Source: Candidatus Omnitrophota bacterium (GTDB lineage: Bacteria; Hinthialibacterota; Hinthialibacteria; Hinthialibacterales; JAKPRU01). From it: a stretch of DNA of 64,000 bases. The stretch lies in NCBI GenBank assembly GCA_029570205.1, contig JAKQSI010000021.1:58872-122871 (forward strand), read 5' to 3'. The notes under the pieces were generated by a model. That model had not been told where the DNA came from and ran no database searches. It saw nothing but the letters and a program-made list of their open reading frames with translations. Position 1 is the stretch's first letter, and each line of letters starts with the position of its first letter. A program made the translations under genes and the position numbers. Below, piece after piece: positions 7,255-15,714 of this stretch.

Positions 7255-9896
7255 CAATTCGATCGCATTCAGGCAACCCTTCGCGCCTTCTTTTCGTTTG
7301 TTTCTCTTTCGCACTTTTCTTCATGGCAGCGCCCCTCGTCCTGGCACAGGTCGGAAATGTCCATCAAAGCGCCCTGGAGGAGATTCAAAACCTGGAGTCC
7401 CGCCTGCAGGAAAACCTCCCGCCAAACGAGGAAGCGGCCCTTCTGTGGCAACTTTCAGAGCGTGCCCGGCTGATAAATGATAATGTCCGCGTTCGCTATG
7501 CCTTAACCCGCCTCCGCGAGTCCCCCGGCTGGGCCGAGTTCCCGTGGAAACGCGACGCGCTTCTGCAAGCCGCTCTATTAGAGGAACGCTTCAGCCGGTT
7601 CGGTCCCGCCGCGGAGCTGTATGGCAAAATTGTCCGTGAAGAAATCCCCAGGCCGTCTCCTCTTACCATCGACTCCCCCTATGTCGGATACGCCCTCCGG
7701 TGGGCCGAATGCCTCGAAAACTGCGGCGATAATGGAAGAGCGGCGGAAATCTATCAGGACTTACTGACCAATATGCCGCAGGATCAGGCCGCCGGTATCC
7801 TGATTTACCTCATCCGCAACTATCGTTACGGTCGCCCCTCCGCCGATGACATCGAACGTCTGGCCGAGCGGGTCCGCGCAATCGATGCTCCCACTCTTCA
7901 ATGGGAGCTGGCGAAAATGTATGTCGGCAAGGGCCTGTATGACAAAGCCGTGGAGATATTCGACCGTTTCTGGCCGAACCAGGCCAAACTCGCTGTCGAG
8001 TGTCTCGATGAGTTCCTGACCGCCTATCGTGCCACGGGAAAACTCGACACGATCCTTCAAGATGCCGAAACACACGTGCAGGATCGCCACATCGCGCATT
8101 TCCTCGCGGCGGCTTATCAGCGCCTGGGTAGGCCGGAACAATCCTTATCGGTCATCCGACGGTGCAGGGAATCAACCCTGGAATCTCTGGCCGCCAAGTT
8201 CAACATCTCCCCTGCCTCCGCCGCCGAACGGTTGCCGGTTCCTCTTACAACCTTCCTGCCCGAATTCAACCCCCTCGAATATGAGGCCCTGCGCGCCGTG
8301 GCCGATGCCACAGCCGCTTTGGATTTTGCGCTCCGAATGTGTCGGCAAAAATCCCGCGAAATCCGCTGGTATGAGGCCGCAACCACTCGGGCCGATGTGG
8401 ACCCTGTCCCACTCTGGCGTCTTTATATCGAGGCAAATGACCACAACCCTTCCGCATACCAGCAGGCCGCCAGGTCCCTCGCGCAACTCCACCATGCCAC
8501 CGAGGCTCTTGACCTTCTTCGCGAGGGCGCATCCCAGGCCCCCGGCGTTGTCACCGCCCTGGCCTATGCGGATGCCCTTATCGCCGACGGCTCCTGTGAG
8601 GGCGCTCTCCAACAGTATCGTCTCATCCGCGCGCAGAATTGGGCACAGGATTACTTCCTTGCAAAACATATCGAACCGATGCTCGATCAACCCGACCTCA
8701 GCAAGGCCCTTCGCTCCCTGTTGAAAGATCGATTGAAACAACCACAAACCGAATCCTGGGAAGATCAGGTCCTCCGCGAAATCCTGTATCGGGAAGGAGA
8801 CCTCAAAACTCTCCTCGATTGGGCATCCCGCGACACATCCGGCGCGGCCACCGTCGACCTCGCACAATGGGCTTTATACAAGGGATTTCCAAAACTGGCC
8901 CTTGATGCTTACCAGTCCGTTCCTCCCGACAGCCTGTACCGGGACACCGCCCGAATCGAAATGGCTCGCATTCTCCGCGACCTCGGAGGGGAGGATGTCG
9001 AAACCTGCCGGCGCATCGCCGGTCTCCTGGACCCCATTGTGGCCGAAATCAAAGTGGAACCCGCCGACTCGCCCGTCGCAAAATACAAGAAACTTGAAAT
9101 CCTCGATCTGTGGGCGCGAGTCAAAATCTCCGGGACCCAGGGTATGGAGGTTCTCCAGCGCTTGTATACCATTTTCGGCCAGGACCGCCAGGCCGTTCTC
9201 GCAACATACCCCGACCTGGATACCGACTGCCTCCTGCTCCTGCGAGGACTCGCCCTCTCCCAAGTGGGGTCCCTGGCCGAGGCCATTGATGAGTTCCATG
9301 CCGTTCGCACCGGCCCCCTCCGCCCGGAGGCCGACTTCTATGAAGCCCGGGCCTTGTTCTGGCAGGAAGACTACGATAAATCGAGGACCCTGTTTGAACA
9401 TCTTGTTACAGATCCCACCGGTTGGCGTTTTATGAATGACGGGCTACAATATCTCACGTTTTTCCAGCAACTCAGTTTCGGATCACTCCAATTGCTCTCC
9501 CGGGCTGCTTTTCTCGTCTGGCAGGGACGATGGGAGGATGCCGAGTCGGTCTTTCGAGACCTCTCCGTTGAGGAAAATGGCAACGACATCGGCGAGTGGG
9601 CACGATATCAAATCGGGCAGTCTTACCTTAAAGCCGGAAAACTGGATCGTGCCGTAACCGAATGGAATGGCCTCTCCCAGGATGGACGATATGCCTGGTT
9701 GCGCAACCGCCTCGGCCTCGAACTGGCGGCGCACTTTCCGTCCGATGCTTCGGATGAAATCCGACGAGAGAAATGGCTGAAAACAATTATGACCGGGGAT
9801 GGGGATACGCTGCTCAGCGATCTCGCCCGGCTTAAACTGAAACGGAGTACGGAATCGGTTCCGCCGTCTTCACGTAGATCGACAGGAGATGTCTAA
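7251..9896 (+). CDS. Secreted/periplasmic TPR-repeat protein
   Basis: An 881-residue protein with an N-terminal signal peptide (basic residues, then LLFVCFSFALFFMAAPLVLA, likely cleaved near AQ at 33). The rest is almost wholly alpha-helical, with many TPR-like helix pairs, for example FGPAAELYGKIVREEIPRPS, NGRAAEIYQDLLTNMPQDQA, GLYDKAVEIFDRFWPNQAK and GKLDRAVTEWNGLSQDGRYA. TPR arrays mediate protein-protein contacts, and no catalytic domain is visible. It is coupled to the DUF4175-like gene by an ATGA overlap and its stop directly abuts the next ATG, so the three products probably form one envelope complex (inference). Confidence 0.75.
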   Translation: MTIRSHSGNPSRLLFVCFSFALFFMAAPLVLAQVGNVHQSALEEIQNLESRLQENLPPNEEAALLWQLSERARLINDNVRVRYALTRLRESPGWAEFPWKRDALLQAALLEERFSRFGPAAELYGKIVREEIPRPSPLTIDSPYVGYALRWAECLENCGDNGRAAEIYQDLLTNMPQDQAAGILIYLIRNYRYGRPSADDIERLAERVRAIDAPTLQWELAKMYVGKGLYDKAVEIFDRFWPNQAKLAVECLDEFLTAYRATGKLDTILQDAETHVQDRHIAHFLAAAYQRLGRPEQSLSVIRRCRESTLESLAAKFNISPASAAERLPVPLTTFLPEFNPLEYEALRAVADATAALDFALRMCRQKSREIRWYEAATTRADVDPVPLWRLYIEANDHNPSAYQQAARSLAQLHHATEALDLLREGASQAPGVVTALAYADALIADGSCEGALQQYRLIRAQNWAQDYFLAKHIEPMLDQPDLSKALRSLLKDRLKQPQTESWEDQVLREILYREGDLKTLLDWASRDTSGAATVDLAQWALYKGFPKLALDAYQSVPPDSLYRDTARIEMARILRDLGGEDVETCRRIAGLLDPIVAEIKVEPADSPVAKYKKLEILDLWARVKISGTQGMEVLQRLYTIFGQDRQAVLATYPDLDTDCLLLLRGLALSQVGSLAEAIDEFHAVRTGPLRPEADFYEARALFWQEDYDKSRTLFEHLVTDPTGWRFMNDGLQYLTFFQQLSFGSLQLLSRAAFLVWQGRWEDAESVFRDLSVEENGNDIGEWARYQIGQSYLKAGKLDRAVTEWNGLSQDGRYAWLRNRLGLELAAHFPSDASDEIRREKWLKTIMTGDGDTLLSDLARLKLKRSTESVPPSSRRSTGDV

Positions 9897-10721
9897 ATGA
9901 CTCAACCCGCTGTGCCGCAGGGAAGGGAATACGAGGATACTGCTCCGGGTGGAATGCGCCTCTCCTATGGCGAACTCATCACTCTCGCCGTGGCCTTCTG
10001 CATGATCGCATTCGTCGCCGTCCCCAGCTTTCTGAACGCACTCTATGAAATTCGCGGGCGCGAATGCACTAACCGCTTGGAACTCATCTACCGGATACTG
10101 TCCGATATCGCCAGAGAACGCGGCACACAACCCGGCAACGAGATCTGCCAGGTCTTCGATGTCAATCTCCGCCTGGATCGCATGAAAGCTTTCATCAAAA
10201 TCGGCGCAGAACCCGACTGCCCCGATGTCGGCGACTATATCGTCGATCTCCACTTGGGCATGGACGGCCGCCCCATCCCGCCCAAATGCGCACTCGGTTC
10301 CTGGTTCTTCTGTATGCACGACCTCCGCGATCCGAAAGCCTTGACCATGAGCCTTCGCGATGCCTCCGATGAACTCTCCGTTCATTTGCGTACACTATTC
10401 TCGGAGGATCTGGTCAAGTCCATCGACGAGTATACGGGACTCGGCCCCCCGCCTGTCGACCTTCAGCGAAACCTCATCGATGAACTCAACCGGATCATCC
10501 TCAAAGAAAACCTTTACTCGGAACAACGGTTTGCCCACGTCAAACTGAGCAAAAAAGTGCTCCAGGAAATCGGCAAACCCCTCGAAGGCGAAGATATGAC
10601 ACGATTTAACCGCCTCTTGCTGGAGGAGGCCTACCCCGGCCGATTTGTAAAAAGGAAATTGAAACCAGGGAGCGAGCATCTCCACCGGTTTGTTCCGCCT
10701 GCAACGGCTCCCTCCGGTTAA
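9897..10721 (+). CDS. Single-pass membrane protein with degenerate pilin-like N-terminus
   Basis: A 274-residue protein not recognised as a named family. Residues 19-45 (MRLSYGELITLAVAFCMIAF, then VAVPSFLNAL) resemble the hydrophobic helix of type IV pilins and pseudopilins: a Gly pair before Met, a Glu early in the helix, and a Pro near the end followed by an amphipathic stretch. The Glu is at about +7 rather than the canonical +5 after the putative cleavage Gly, so processing by a prepilin peptidase is uncertain. The remaining 220 residues are soluble with several Cys (CTNRLELI, DCPDVGDY, PPKCALGSWFFC). It starts at the base after the TPR gene's stop, so it shares that transcript. Confidence 0.6.
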   Translation: MTQPAVPQGREYEDTAPGGMRLSYGELITLAVAFCMIAFVAVPSFLNALYEIRGRECTNRLELIYRILSDIARERGTQPGNEICQVFDVNLRLDRMKAFIKIGAEPDCPDVGDYIVDLHLGMDGRPIPPKCALGSWFFCMHDLRDPKALTMSLRDASDELSVHLRTLFSEDLVKSIDEYTGLGPPPVDLQRNLIDELNRIILKENLYSEQRFAHVKLSKKVLQEIGKPLEGEDMTRFNRLLLEEAYPGRFVKRKLKPGSEHLHRFVPPATAPSG

Positions 10722-10736
10722 TTTAAAGGAATTCCT

Positions 10737-12134
10737 ATGGCAACGATTCTCGTCGTTGATGATGAAGCACGAATGCGCAAGGTCATCTCCCTTGCCCTCA
10801 CCGAGGATGGCCATGAAATCCTGGAGGCCGAAAATGCCGCCCAGGCGCTCGAAATCATCCGAAGCACCGCTCTGTCCCTCGTCATAACCGACCTGCGCAT
10901 GCCCGGCGGCGACGGCACCGAGGTCCTTAAGGGCGCACGGGCAACCAGCCTGCATCTTCCGGTTATCATTCTCACCGCCTACGGAACGGTTGAGAATGCC
11001 GTCCAGGCCCTCAAAGAGGGCGCTCATGATTACCTGCTGAAACCCTGCGATCTCGATGAATTAAAACTCTCCGTCAAAAAAGCCCTTTGGGTGCAGCAGA
11101 TCACTCTGGAGAACCGATATCTCCGCGAACAACTCTCCGGCAAATCCGGCTATGGAGAACTGGTCGGGCGATCTCCCAAAATGGTTCATGTGTTCGAACT
11201 GATCGCACGAGTCGCCCAGGGGGACAGCACCGTCCTGATCCGTGGCGAAAGCGGAACCGGCAAGGAACTCGTCGCACGCGCCATCCACCGCGACAGCCCC
11301 CGACGCGAACAACCCTTTGTCGCCGTCAACTGCATGGCCCTGCCTTCGGACCTCCTGGAAAACGAACTGTTCGGTCACGTTCGCGGAGCATACACCGGCG
11401 CAGTCTCCACCTCTGTCGGAAAATTCGAACTGGCGGATGGCGGAACTCTCTTCCTCGATGAAATCGGCGACATGCAGCCCAGAATGCAGGGCAAAATCCT
11501 CCGCGCCATTCAGGAAAAAGTCATCGAGCCGGTCGGCGGTAATCGAAGCAAGCGCGTCGACGTCCGCATCGTGGCCGCTACCAATTCAAATCTGGAAGAA
11601 AAAGTAGAGAAGGGAGAAATGCGCGCCGACCTCTACTACCGGCTCAATGTCGTCCCCATCATCATTCCCCCTCTCCGCGAACGCAAAGAAGATATCCCTC
11701 TCCTCGTCGAACACTTCCTCGCAAAAAAATCCAACGGCCGCCCCACGCTCAAATTCGCGCCGGAGGACATGGCGCTGCTGGCACGGTATCATTGGCCCGG
11801 AAATGTGCGCGAACTGGAAAACCTCGTCGAACGAGCCGTCGTCCTGGGAACCACCAATGTCACCCACCTCATGCCCGCCATTGCGTTCGGCAGCGCAGCG
11901 CCCCAGGGAACTGCCGCCCCTCATCCCTTTCACGATCTCGTGGATCTGGTTTACAAAGACGCCAAAAAAATGGTCATCGACGAATTCGACAAGTACTACT
12001 TCTCACAGATACTCCGACGCACAAAAGGCAACGTCAGCCAGGCCGCCGACCTCATGCGAATCCACCGCAAAAACCTCCACCTGAAACTCTCCGACCTCAA
12101 CCTCGACCCCAAACAATTCTCCAGCCCAGAATAA
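10737..12134 (+). CDS. NtrC-family sigma-54-dependent response regulator
   Basis: A three-domain transcription activator of 465 residues. The receiver domain (1-120) has the acidic pair near 9-10 (VVDDE), phospho-acceptor Asp in ITDLRMPGGDG near 53, and Lys in LLKPCD near 103. The AAA+ sigma-54 activation domain (about 145-375) has Walker A GESGTGKELVARA, the sigma-54-contacting GAYTGA loop and Walker B FLDEIGDM. A C-terminal Fis-type helix-turn-helix (about 425-460) reads ILRRTKGNVSQAADLMRIHR. It begins 15 bp after the pilin-like gene and closes the operon. Its partner histidine kinase is not in the window, and I found no convincing -24/-12 promoter nearby. Confidence 0.93.
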   Translation: MATILVVDDEARMRKVISLALTEDGHEILEAENAAQALEIIRSTALSLVITDLRMPGGDGTEVLKGARATSLHLPVIILTAYGTVENAVQALKEGAHDYLLKPCDLDELKLSVKKALWVQQITLENRYLREQLSGKSGYGELVGRSPKMVHVFELIARVAQGDSTVLIRGESGTGKELVARAIHRDSPRREQPFVAVNCMALPSDLLENELFGHVRGAYTGAVSTSVGKFELADGGTLFLDEIGDMQPRMQGKILRAIQEKVIEPVGGNRSKRVDVRIVAATNSNLEEKVEKGEMRADLYYRLNVVPIIIPPLRERKEDIPLLVEHFLAKKSNGRPTLKFAPEDMALLARYHWPGNVRELENLVERAVVLGTTNVTHLMPAIAFGSAAPQGTAAPHPFHDLVDLVYKDAKKMVIDEFDKYYFSQILRRTKGNVSQAADLMRIHRKNLHLKLSDLNLDPKQFSSPE

Positions 12135-12152
12135 AATAGATCCCTCTTACTC

Positions 12153-12251
12153 CATCCCTCCCATCTGCCGCATTGGTCCCATCTGTCTTATTGGTCTTAT
12201 CCCTCCCATTTTATCCTTTTCTCTCTTCCGTCCACTCTGTCCATTCTTTTC
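12153..12251 (+). repeat. 9-bp-period degenerate tandem array
   Basis: About eleven consecutive 9-mers in constant phase: CATCCCTCC, CATCTGCCG, CATTGGTCC, CATCTGTCT, TATTGGTCT, TATCCCTCC, then more degenerate units. Consensus is roughly YATNNGTCC. It fills the gap between the convergent ends of the NtrC-type gene and the PAS gene. It is followed by an AT-rich motif (AATTCTTAATT) that runs into the PAS gene's stop codon. Confidence 0.75.
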
Positions 12252-12277
12252 TTCAATTTTGAATTCTTAATTTTTAA

Positions 12278-13300
12278 TTAAAAAAACCACACTCTCCCCA
12301 GCGAAGGCCCCGCCTCCGCCCCCGCAATCGGCAAAGAGCGGCAGGTCACAATCCTGTCGCCCACCGTCAGCTCCGCAGTCCAGGCCGCATCCGGTTCCCG
12401 CGACAACTTGGTCCAGGCCGATTTCCACGCCGCCGAATCCTGCGAGGTGTATTGCCCCAGAACTCGGCACAGATCCGCACTCCCCATTCGCAAAGTCGAT
12501 TCCCGATCCAACCCAAACATCCTCAAAAATGCATCGTTCACTTCCATCACCATCCCCACCGAATCCGTCACCAGGATTCCCTCGGAAATGTGCTTCAGCA
12601 CACTGCTGAAACGACGGTTCTGCGCGGTCAACTCGGCGGTGCGGTCCCCCAGGTTCAGCAAGGCTTCCTGCAACTCCGCCGTCCTCTCGTGAAGATCCCG
12701 GTTGGAAGTCTCCAGGTCCTGCCGAACCTCATGCAATTCCGCATTCTTCCGTTCCAACTCCTGCGCTTTCTCTTCCACCATGGCCAAACTCTGAGCAATG
12801 ATCGCGTTTTGCGCGCGAAGATCCTCATACACCGAGGGTTTGCTCAGCGAGCGAAACTTCTCCTGTAGAAATCCCACCAGGTTCTTCGCGAGTTTCTTGG
12901 AGGTCCCCGCTCGGCTCTTGGAGGCAACAATTCGGGTCTCGCCGGACTCCAGAACATTCACATCCACACGGTCCATCAGGCGGCGCACAGCGGGGATGCC
13001 CTTCAAACTGCTCGTCGCGGGGCCGGTCCCGTCCAGCAAACTGCGGATCTTGTCCGCTTCCAGCTTCTTGGGAACCAGCCCTTCCATCTCGATCAGCAGA
13101 TCATCCCCTTCAGTGCGAAACGAGGCCACCAATGTCCCGCCTCCCTGTTCCAGTACCCACTTCCCCAGCTCGAACATGGAGGTGGTCACCTGAAGGCGTT
13201 CCGTCACATCGAATCCCAACTCCTCACAACTCAGCTGCACCCGGTTGCGAGCCTCGATGATCTGTTCGACAGAATCAATTGCCGATCGGTAGATATCCAT
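12278..13300 (-). CDS. RsbT-like ATPase domain / coiled coil / PAS signalling protein
   Basis: A 340-residue cytoplasmic protein with three parts. Residues 1-130 resemble the GHKL ATPase fold of RsbT-type switch kinases: ARNRVQLSCEELGFDVTERL, a helix with VTTSMFELGKWVL where RsbT has its N box, and LKGIPAVRRLMDRV where RsbT has GIGLxGVRRLMD. The N-box Asn and the glycine-rich G1/G2 loops look degraded, so kinase activity is doubtful. Residues about 165-235 are a coiled coil, followed by a PAS domain (SSVLKHISEGILVTDSVGMV, then NDAFLRMFGLDRES). A signalling role linked to STAS/RsbS partners is an inference; a STAS protein is encoded far away at 60947. Confidence 0.65.
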   Translation of the reverse strand: MDIYRSAIDSVEQIIEARNRVQLSCEELGFDVTERLQVTTSMFELGKWVLEQGGGTLVASFRTEGDDLLIEMEGLVPKKLEADKIRSLLDGTGPATSSLKGIPAVRRLMDRVDVNVLESGETRIVASKSRAGTSKKLAKNLVGFLQEKFRSLSKPSVYEDLRAQNAIIAQSLAMVEEKAQELERKNAELHEVRQDLETSNRDLHERTAELQEALLNLGDRTAELTAQNRRFSSVLKHISEGILVTDSVGMVMEVNDAFLRMFGLDRESTLRMGSADLCRVLGQYTSQDSAAWKSAWTKLSREPDAAWTAELTVGDRIVTCRSLPIAGAEAGPSLGRVWFF

Positions 13301-13396
13301 AATTCACACAAACCGGCGGAAATATAACTTTCCTGAAAGGTTCCTACAAACTCCAAACCTTTCCCCTGCCAATCCCCTCATATCCTTTTCCGCCCC

Positions 13397-13445
13397 TCTC
13401 TCCTCTCTGTCCCCTCTCCTCTCTGTCCCCTCTCCTCTCTCGTCC
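13397..13445 (+). repeat. 16-bp-period C/T-rich tandem repeat
   Basis: About three copies of a CTCTCCTCTCTGTCCC-like unit in the gap between the PAS gene start and the lipoprotein gene stop. They contain the same GTCC core as the 9-bp arrays. This is probably a local variant of that family. Confidence 0.6.
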
Positions 13446-13478
13446 CTCTTTGCCCGCCCGTATTTCCTGTCCCTTTCT

Positions 13479-14126
13479 TCAATTCTTAATCTCCTTCGTT
13501 GCGTCCTCCACTGTCGCTCCCGCTGTTGGAGTCACTGTCTTCGTTGCCGGTTCGACCTTCGCTTCTGCGGAAGACTCGGTCTCTTCCGTCTCCATCCCGA
13601 TCACCTCGTAGCGGGCCGCTTCCTCCTCCTCTTCCTCCTTTTTCCCAATGGTAAAAACGGCCTTCCCGATCGGTTCGCCGTCCGCGTATACCGCTGCCGT
13701 CCACTTGCCTTCGCCCCCACGTTCCAGAAGACGATTCATGTCGAACTGCACGCCCAAGTCCAGATTCTCCGGATACTGCTTCGATTCGTTCATCACCACG
13801 TAGTCCGCTGGAGAGGTCAACTCGAATGTCACGCGGCTTTTCCGGTGTTCCGGATTGAGCTGTGCCGCGACAATCACATAAGGATCCTCTTCCGGAAGGA
13901 ACTGGTCTGTAATACCGATCCAATGGCCTTCCTCGGTCAGTCCTTTGCATGTAAACACATCCACCGAATCTTCTGTGGCTTGAAATAAGCCCACCGATGG
14001 TTTGTTGTGTATGCACCCCACCAGGCCTCCCCCAAAAACCATCGGGATCACGACCCACAGGCAGAGAACAATCCGTCTCTCCCGTGCGCCCCTTTTATCT
14101 TTTATGTTCTTAATGTCTCTGTGCAT
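13479..14126 (-). CDS. Hypothetical lipoprotein
   Basis: The ATG at 14126 gives a charged N-terminus followed by a hydrophobic stretch (IVLCLWVVIPMVFGGG) ending in a lipobox LVGC, so this is a lipoprotein with the acylated Cys near residue 38. An upstream in-frame start at 14183 would add 19 residues that look non-coding. The mature part contains a short beta-rich domain (ITDQFLPEEDPYVIVAAQLN, then WTAAVYADGEPIGKAVFTIG) resembling bacterial Ig-like or outer-membrane accessory lipoproteins. It ends in a low-complexity Glu/Thr/Ala tail. The last four residues (EIKN) and stop are encoded by a GATTAAGAATTGA repeat motif. Function is unknown. Confidence 0.65.
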   Translation of the reverse strand: MHRDIKNIKDKRGARERRIVLCLWVVIPMVFGGGLVGCIHNKPSVGLFQATEDSVDVFTCKGLTEEGHWIGITDQFLPEEDPYVIVAAQLNPEHRKSRVTFELTSPADYVVMNESKQYPENLDLGVQFDMNRLLERGGEGKWTAAVYADGEPIGKAVFTIGKKEEEEEEAARYEVIGMETEETESSAEAKVEPATKTVTPTAGATVEDATKEIKN

Positions 14127-14262
14127 TTCATTCACAATCCTTTCAATCCTATTATTGTAGGGAAGGGACAGCCCGGCCGTCAACAGACTGCACTGCTCTC
14201 CGCCGACAAATCATTTCCCGACATTTCAACGATTCACCCGCCCCCGCAGTCTCCCATCCCCC

Positions 14263-14316
14263 CATCCCTTCTATTCCCCTCATTGGTCCCATTGGTCTCA
14301 TTCGACCCATCCCCCC
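14263..14316 (+). repeat. 9-bp-period array (second locus)
   Basis: Six units in phase: CATCCCTTC, TATTCCCCT, CATTGGTCC, CATTGGTCT, CATTCGACC, CATCCCCCC. The array sits just beyond the 3' end of the minus-strand PadR-like gene and is followed by TTCTTCATTTC, like the other loci. Confidence 0.75.
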
Positions 14317-14329
14317 ACTTTTCTTCATT

Positions 14330-14650
14330 TCAAATTCCTTCTCCCCCCAGTGTAACATCCATAGCCCGGCTGAACAGACGCCATTCGCGCAGACTGTACT
14401 CCAATTCCTGGCCCCCTTTTTTCGTCAGCAAATAGACCCTTACCAATCCCTCCTCCCGCGAGATCAGCAACCCCTTCTTTTCCAGACGATGAAGGCATGG
14501 ATAAATGCTTCCGCTGGGGATCGCGAATGCCCCCGCGCTTCGTTCCAGTATTGTTTTCCTCAGCTCGTTCGCGTATTGTGGTCTGTCCCTCAAAGCCGCC
14601 AGAATCAGTGTCGTCATACAGCCTTTCAGCAACTCTCTTCGAAAACGCAT
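14330..14650 (-). CDS. PadR-family transcriptional regulator
   Basis: A 106-residue winged-helix DNA-binding protein of the PadR family. Residues 5-90 show the family pattern: RELLKGCMTTLILAALRDRP, ANELRKTILER, the recognition region IPSGSIYPCLHRLEKKGLL and the wing ISREEGLVRVYLLTKKG. The ATG at 14650 is chosen because an AGGAGG ribosome-binding site lies about 8 bases upstream; the ATG at 14683 has no such signal. PadR proteins usually repress a neighbouring transporter or efflux gene, but the adjacent DNA is decayed, so its target is unclear. Confidence 0.8.
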   Translation of the reverse strand: MRFRRELLKGCMTTLILAALRDRPQYANELRKTILERSAGAFAIPSGSIYPCLHRLEKKGLLISREEGLVRVYLLTKKGGQELEYSLREWRLFSRAMDVTLGGEGI

Positions 14651-14740
14651 CTTTCCGGCTCCTCCTGTTTGAATAAATGACATTTATACCATTATTCTTC
14701 GCCTTCTCCCCCTGATGTATGATTCCACTGACGATCCCCA

Positions 14741-14803
14741 CATCCCTCTTACTCCTTTCATCTCCCCATCCCTCCTCGTTGGTCCGATTGATCTCATTCG
14801 TGC
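14741..14803 (+). repeat. 9-bp-period array (third, more degenerate locus)
   Basis: Roughly seven 9-mers (CATCCCTCT, CATCTCCCC, CATCCCTCC, CGTTGGTCC, CATTCGTGC and intermediates), with one phase slip. It lies upstream of the PadR-like gene and next to the IS66 remnant. Confidence 0.6.
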
Positions 14804-15161
14804 CAGACTCTCAAAAGAAGGTAGCCTGACGTAATGACTAGCCGCTACCCCCGGCTTCAACTAAAAACGGGACATCGCCTGTTCTCGTCGTAGACGGGGT
14901 GAACGACCATGAGCGGAGACTGTGTCAGGATCCATGATTCACTGGAAAGCATCCTGGACCGGCTCCGCATGTTTCAAATCGAAGAACATCTCGCCAAATT
15001 CGAAAATACACAGCATTTTCGTAGTCTGGAAGGATAATTTAAGGATTCCCAGTACGACGTTGATCATGCGGCACATCGGGCAAAGGAAATCCATCGGGAC
15101 TCCGATCTGCGTCGGCGTAATCGGCCACTATTCCCACGGCTAATCCAGCCTGCTGAATGCC
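14804..15161 (+). other. Gene-poor decayed DNA with a 42-residue ORF
   Basis: No confident gene. A short ORF at 14909-15037 starts with ATG (MSGDCVRIHDSLESILDRLR) and ends at TAA after 42 codons. I cannot assign it, and it may be a fragment carried in with the neighbouring insertion sequence. The rest shows no readable protein or RNA. Confidence 0.3.
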
Positions 15162-15576
15162 ATGCAGGACAGGAATCGGGATGTGGAGACATTGCGGCAG
15201 CAGGTGAGGCGGTTGCGGCGGTACTTATACCGACGGAAATCGCAGAAGGGGAGAGGAGATCCGTTACTCTTCCAGTATGGGAGGTTGTTGGAGATGCCCG
15301 AAAAGAAGAGGAAGCGATTGAGCGGGAGCGGCGGCTCATCGCGGTGGGCCGGAAACACTACTTGTTTCTCGGCTTTCTCGGCAGTGACCGGGGTGGCCGG
15401 AACGCGGCGATAATTCACTCGCTGATCGTACCTGCAAACGGCGCAGCATGTAGACGTTCGGCTACCTGAGAAATGTGTTGGACCGGATCGCCGACCACCC
15501 GATTAAACGGATTGAGGAACTAACCCCCCTTGGCCTGGAAGCAGGCGCACGCCCAATCCTGACGTCCTCTTCCTGA
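15162..15576 (+). pseudogene. IS66-family transposase remnant (two frameshifts, centre deleted)
   Basis: Three pieces in three different frames match successive parts of IS66 transposases. Piece one (from 15162) is the N-terminal zipper and linker: LRQQVRRLRRYLYRRKSQK, compare the usual LxRQLFGRKSEK. Piece two (from about 15374) is the late catalytic-domain motif FLGSDRGGRNAAIIHSLI. Piece three (after an in-frame TAG at 15451) is the C-terminal TFGYLRNVLDRIADHPIKRI, then EEL, close to the family's YLRDVLxRIADHPxNRIxELLPW. The DDE catalytic middle is missing altogether. The element is therefore old and dead. I could not define terminal inverted repeats. Confidence 0.75.
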
Positions 15577-15714
15577 CGTCCCGTCGGCTTCCGAGATCCT
15601 CTACTCTCCCCGGCCTACCGGCACACTCCCATTTATCCCCCCAGAATCGCATACTCTTACCCCCCCCACTAGCGCGGGGTTGACCGGACGGTTACGTAAT
15701 TCTGCTTTGGTTGG

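Noticed and set aside
11775..11795. TGGCAC...TTGGC sequence resembling a sigma-54 promoter
   Set aside because: It lies within the coding region of the NtrC-type gene and no gene starts downstream.
12153..12251. Tandem array considered as a CRISPR
   Set aside because: Units are 9 bases with no spacers, and no cas genes are present.
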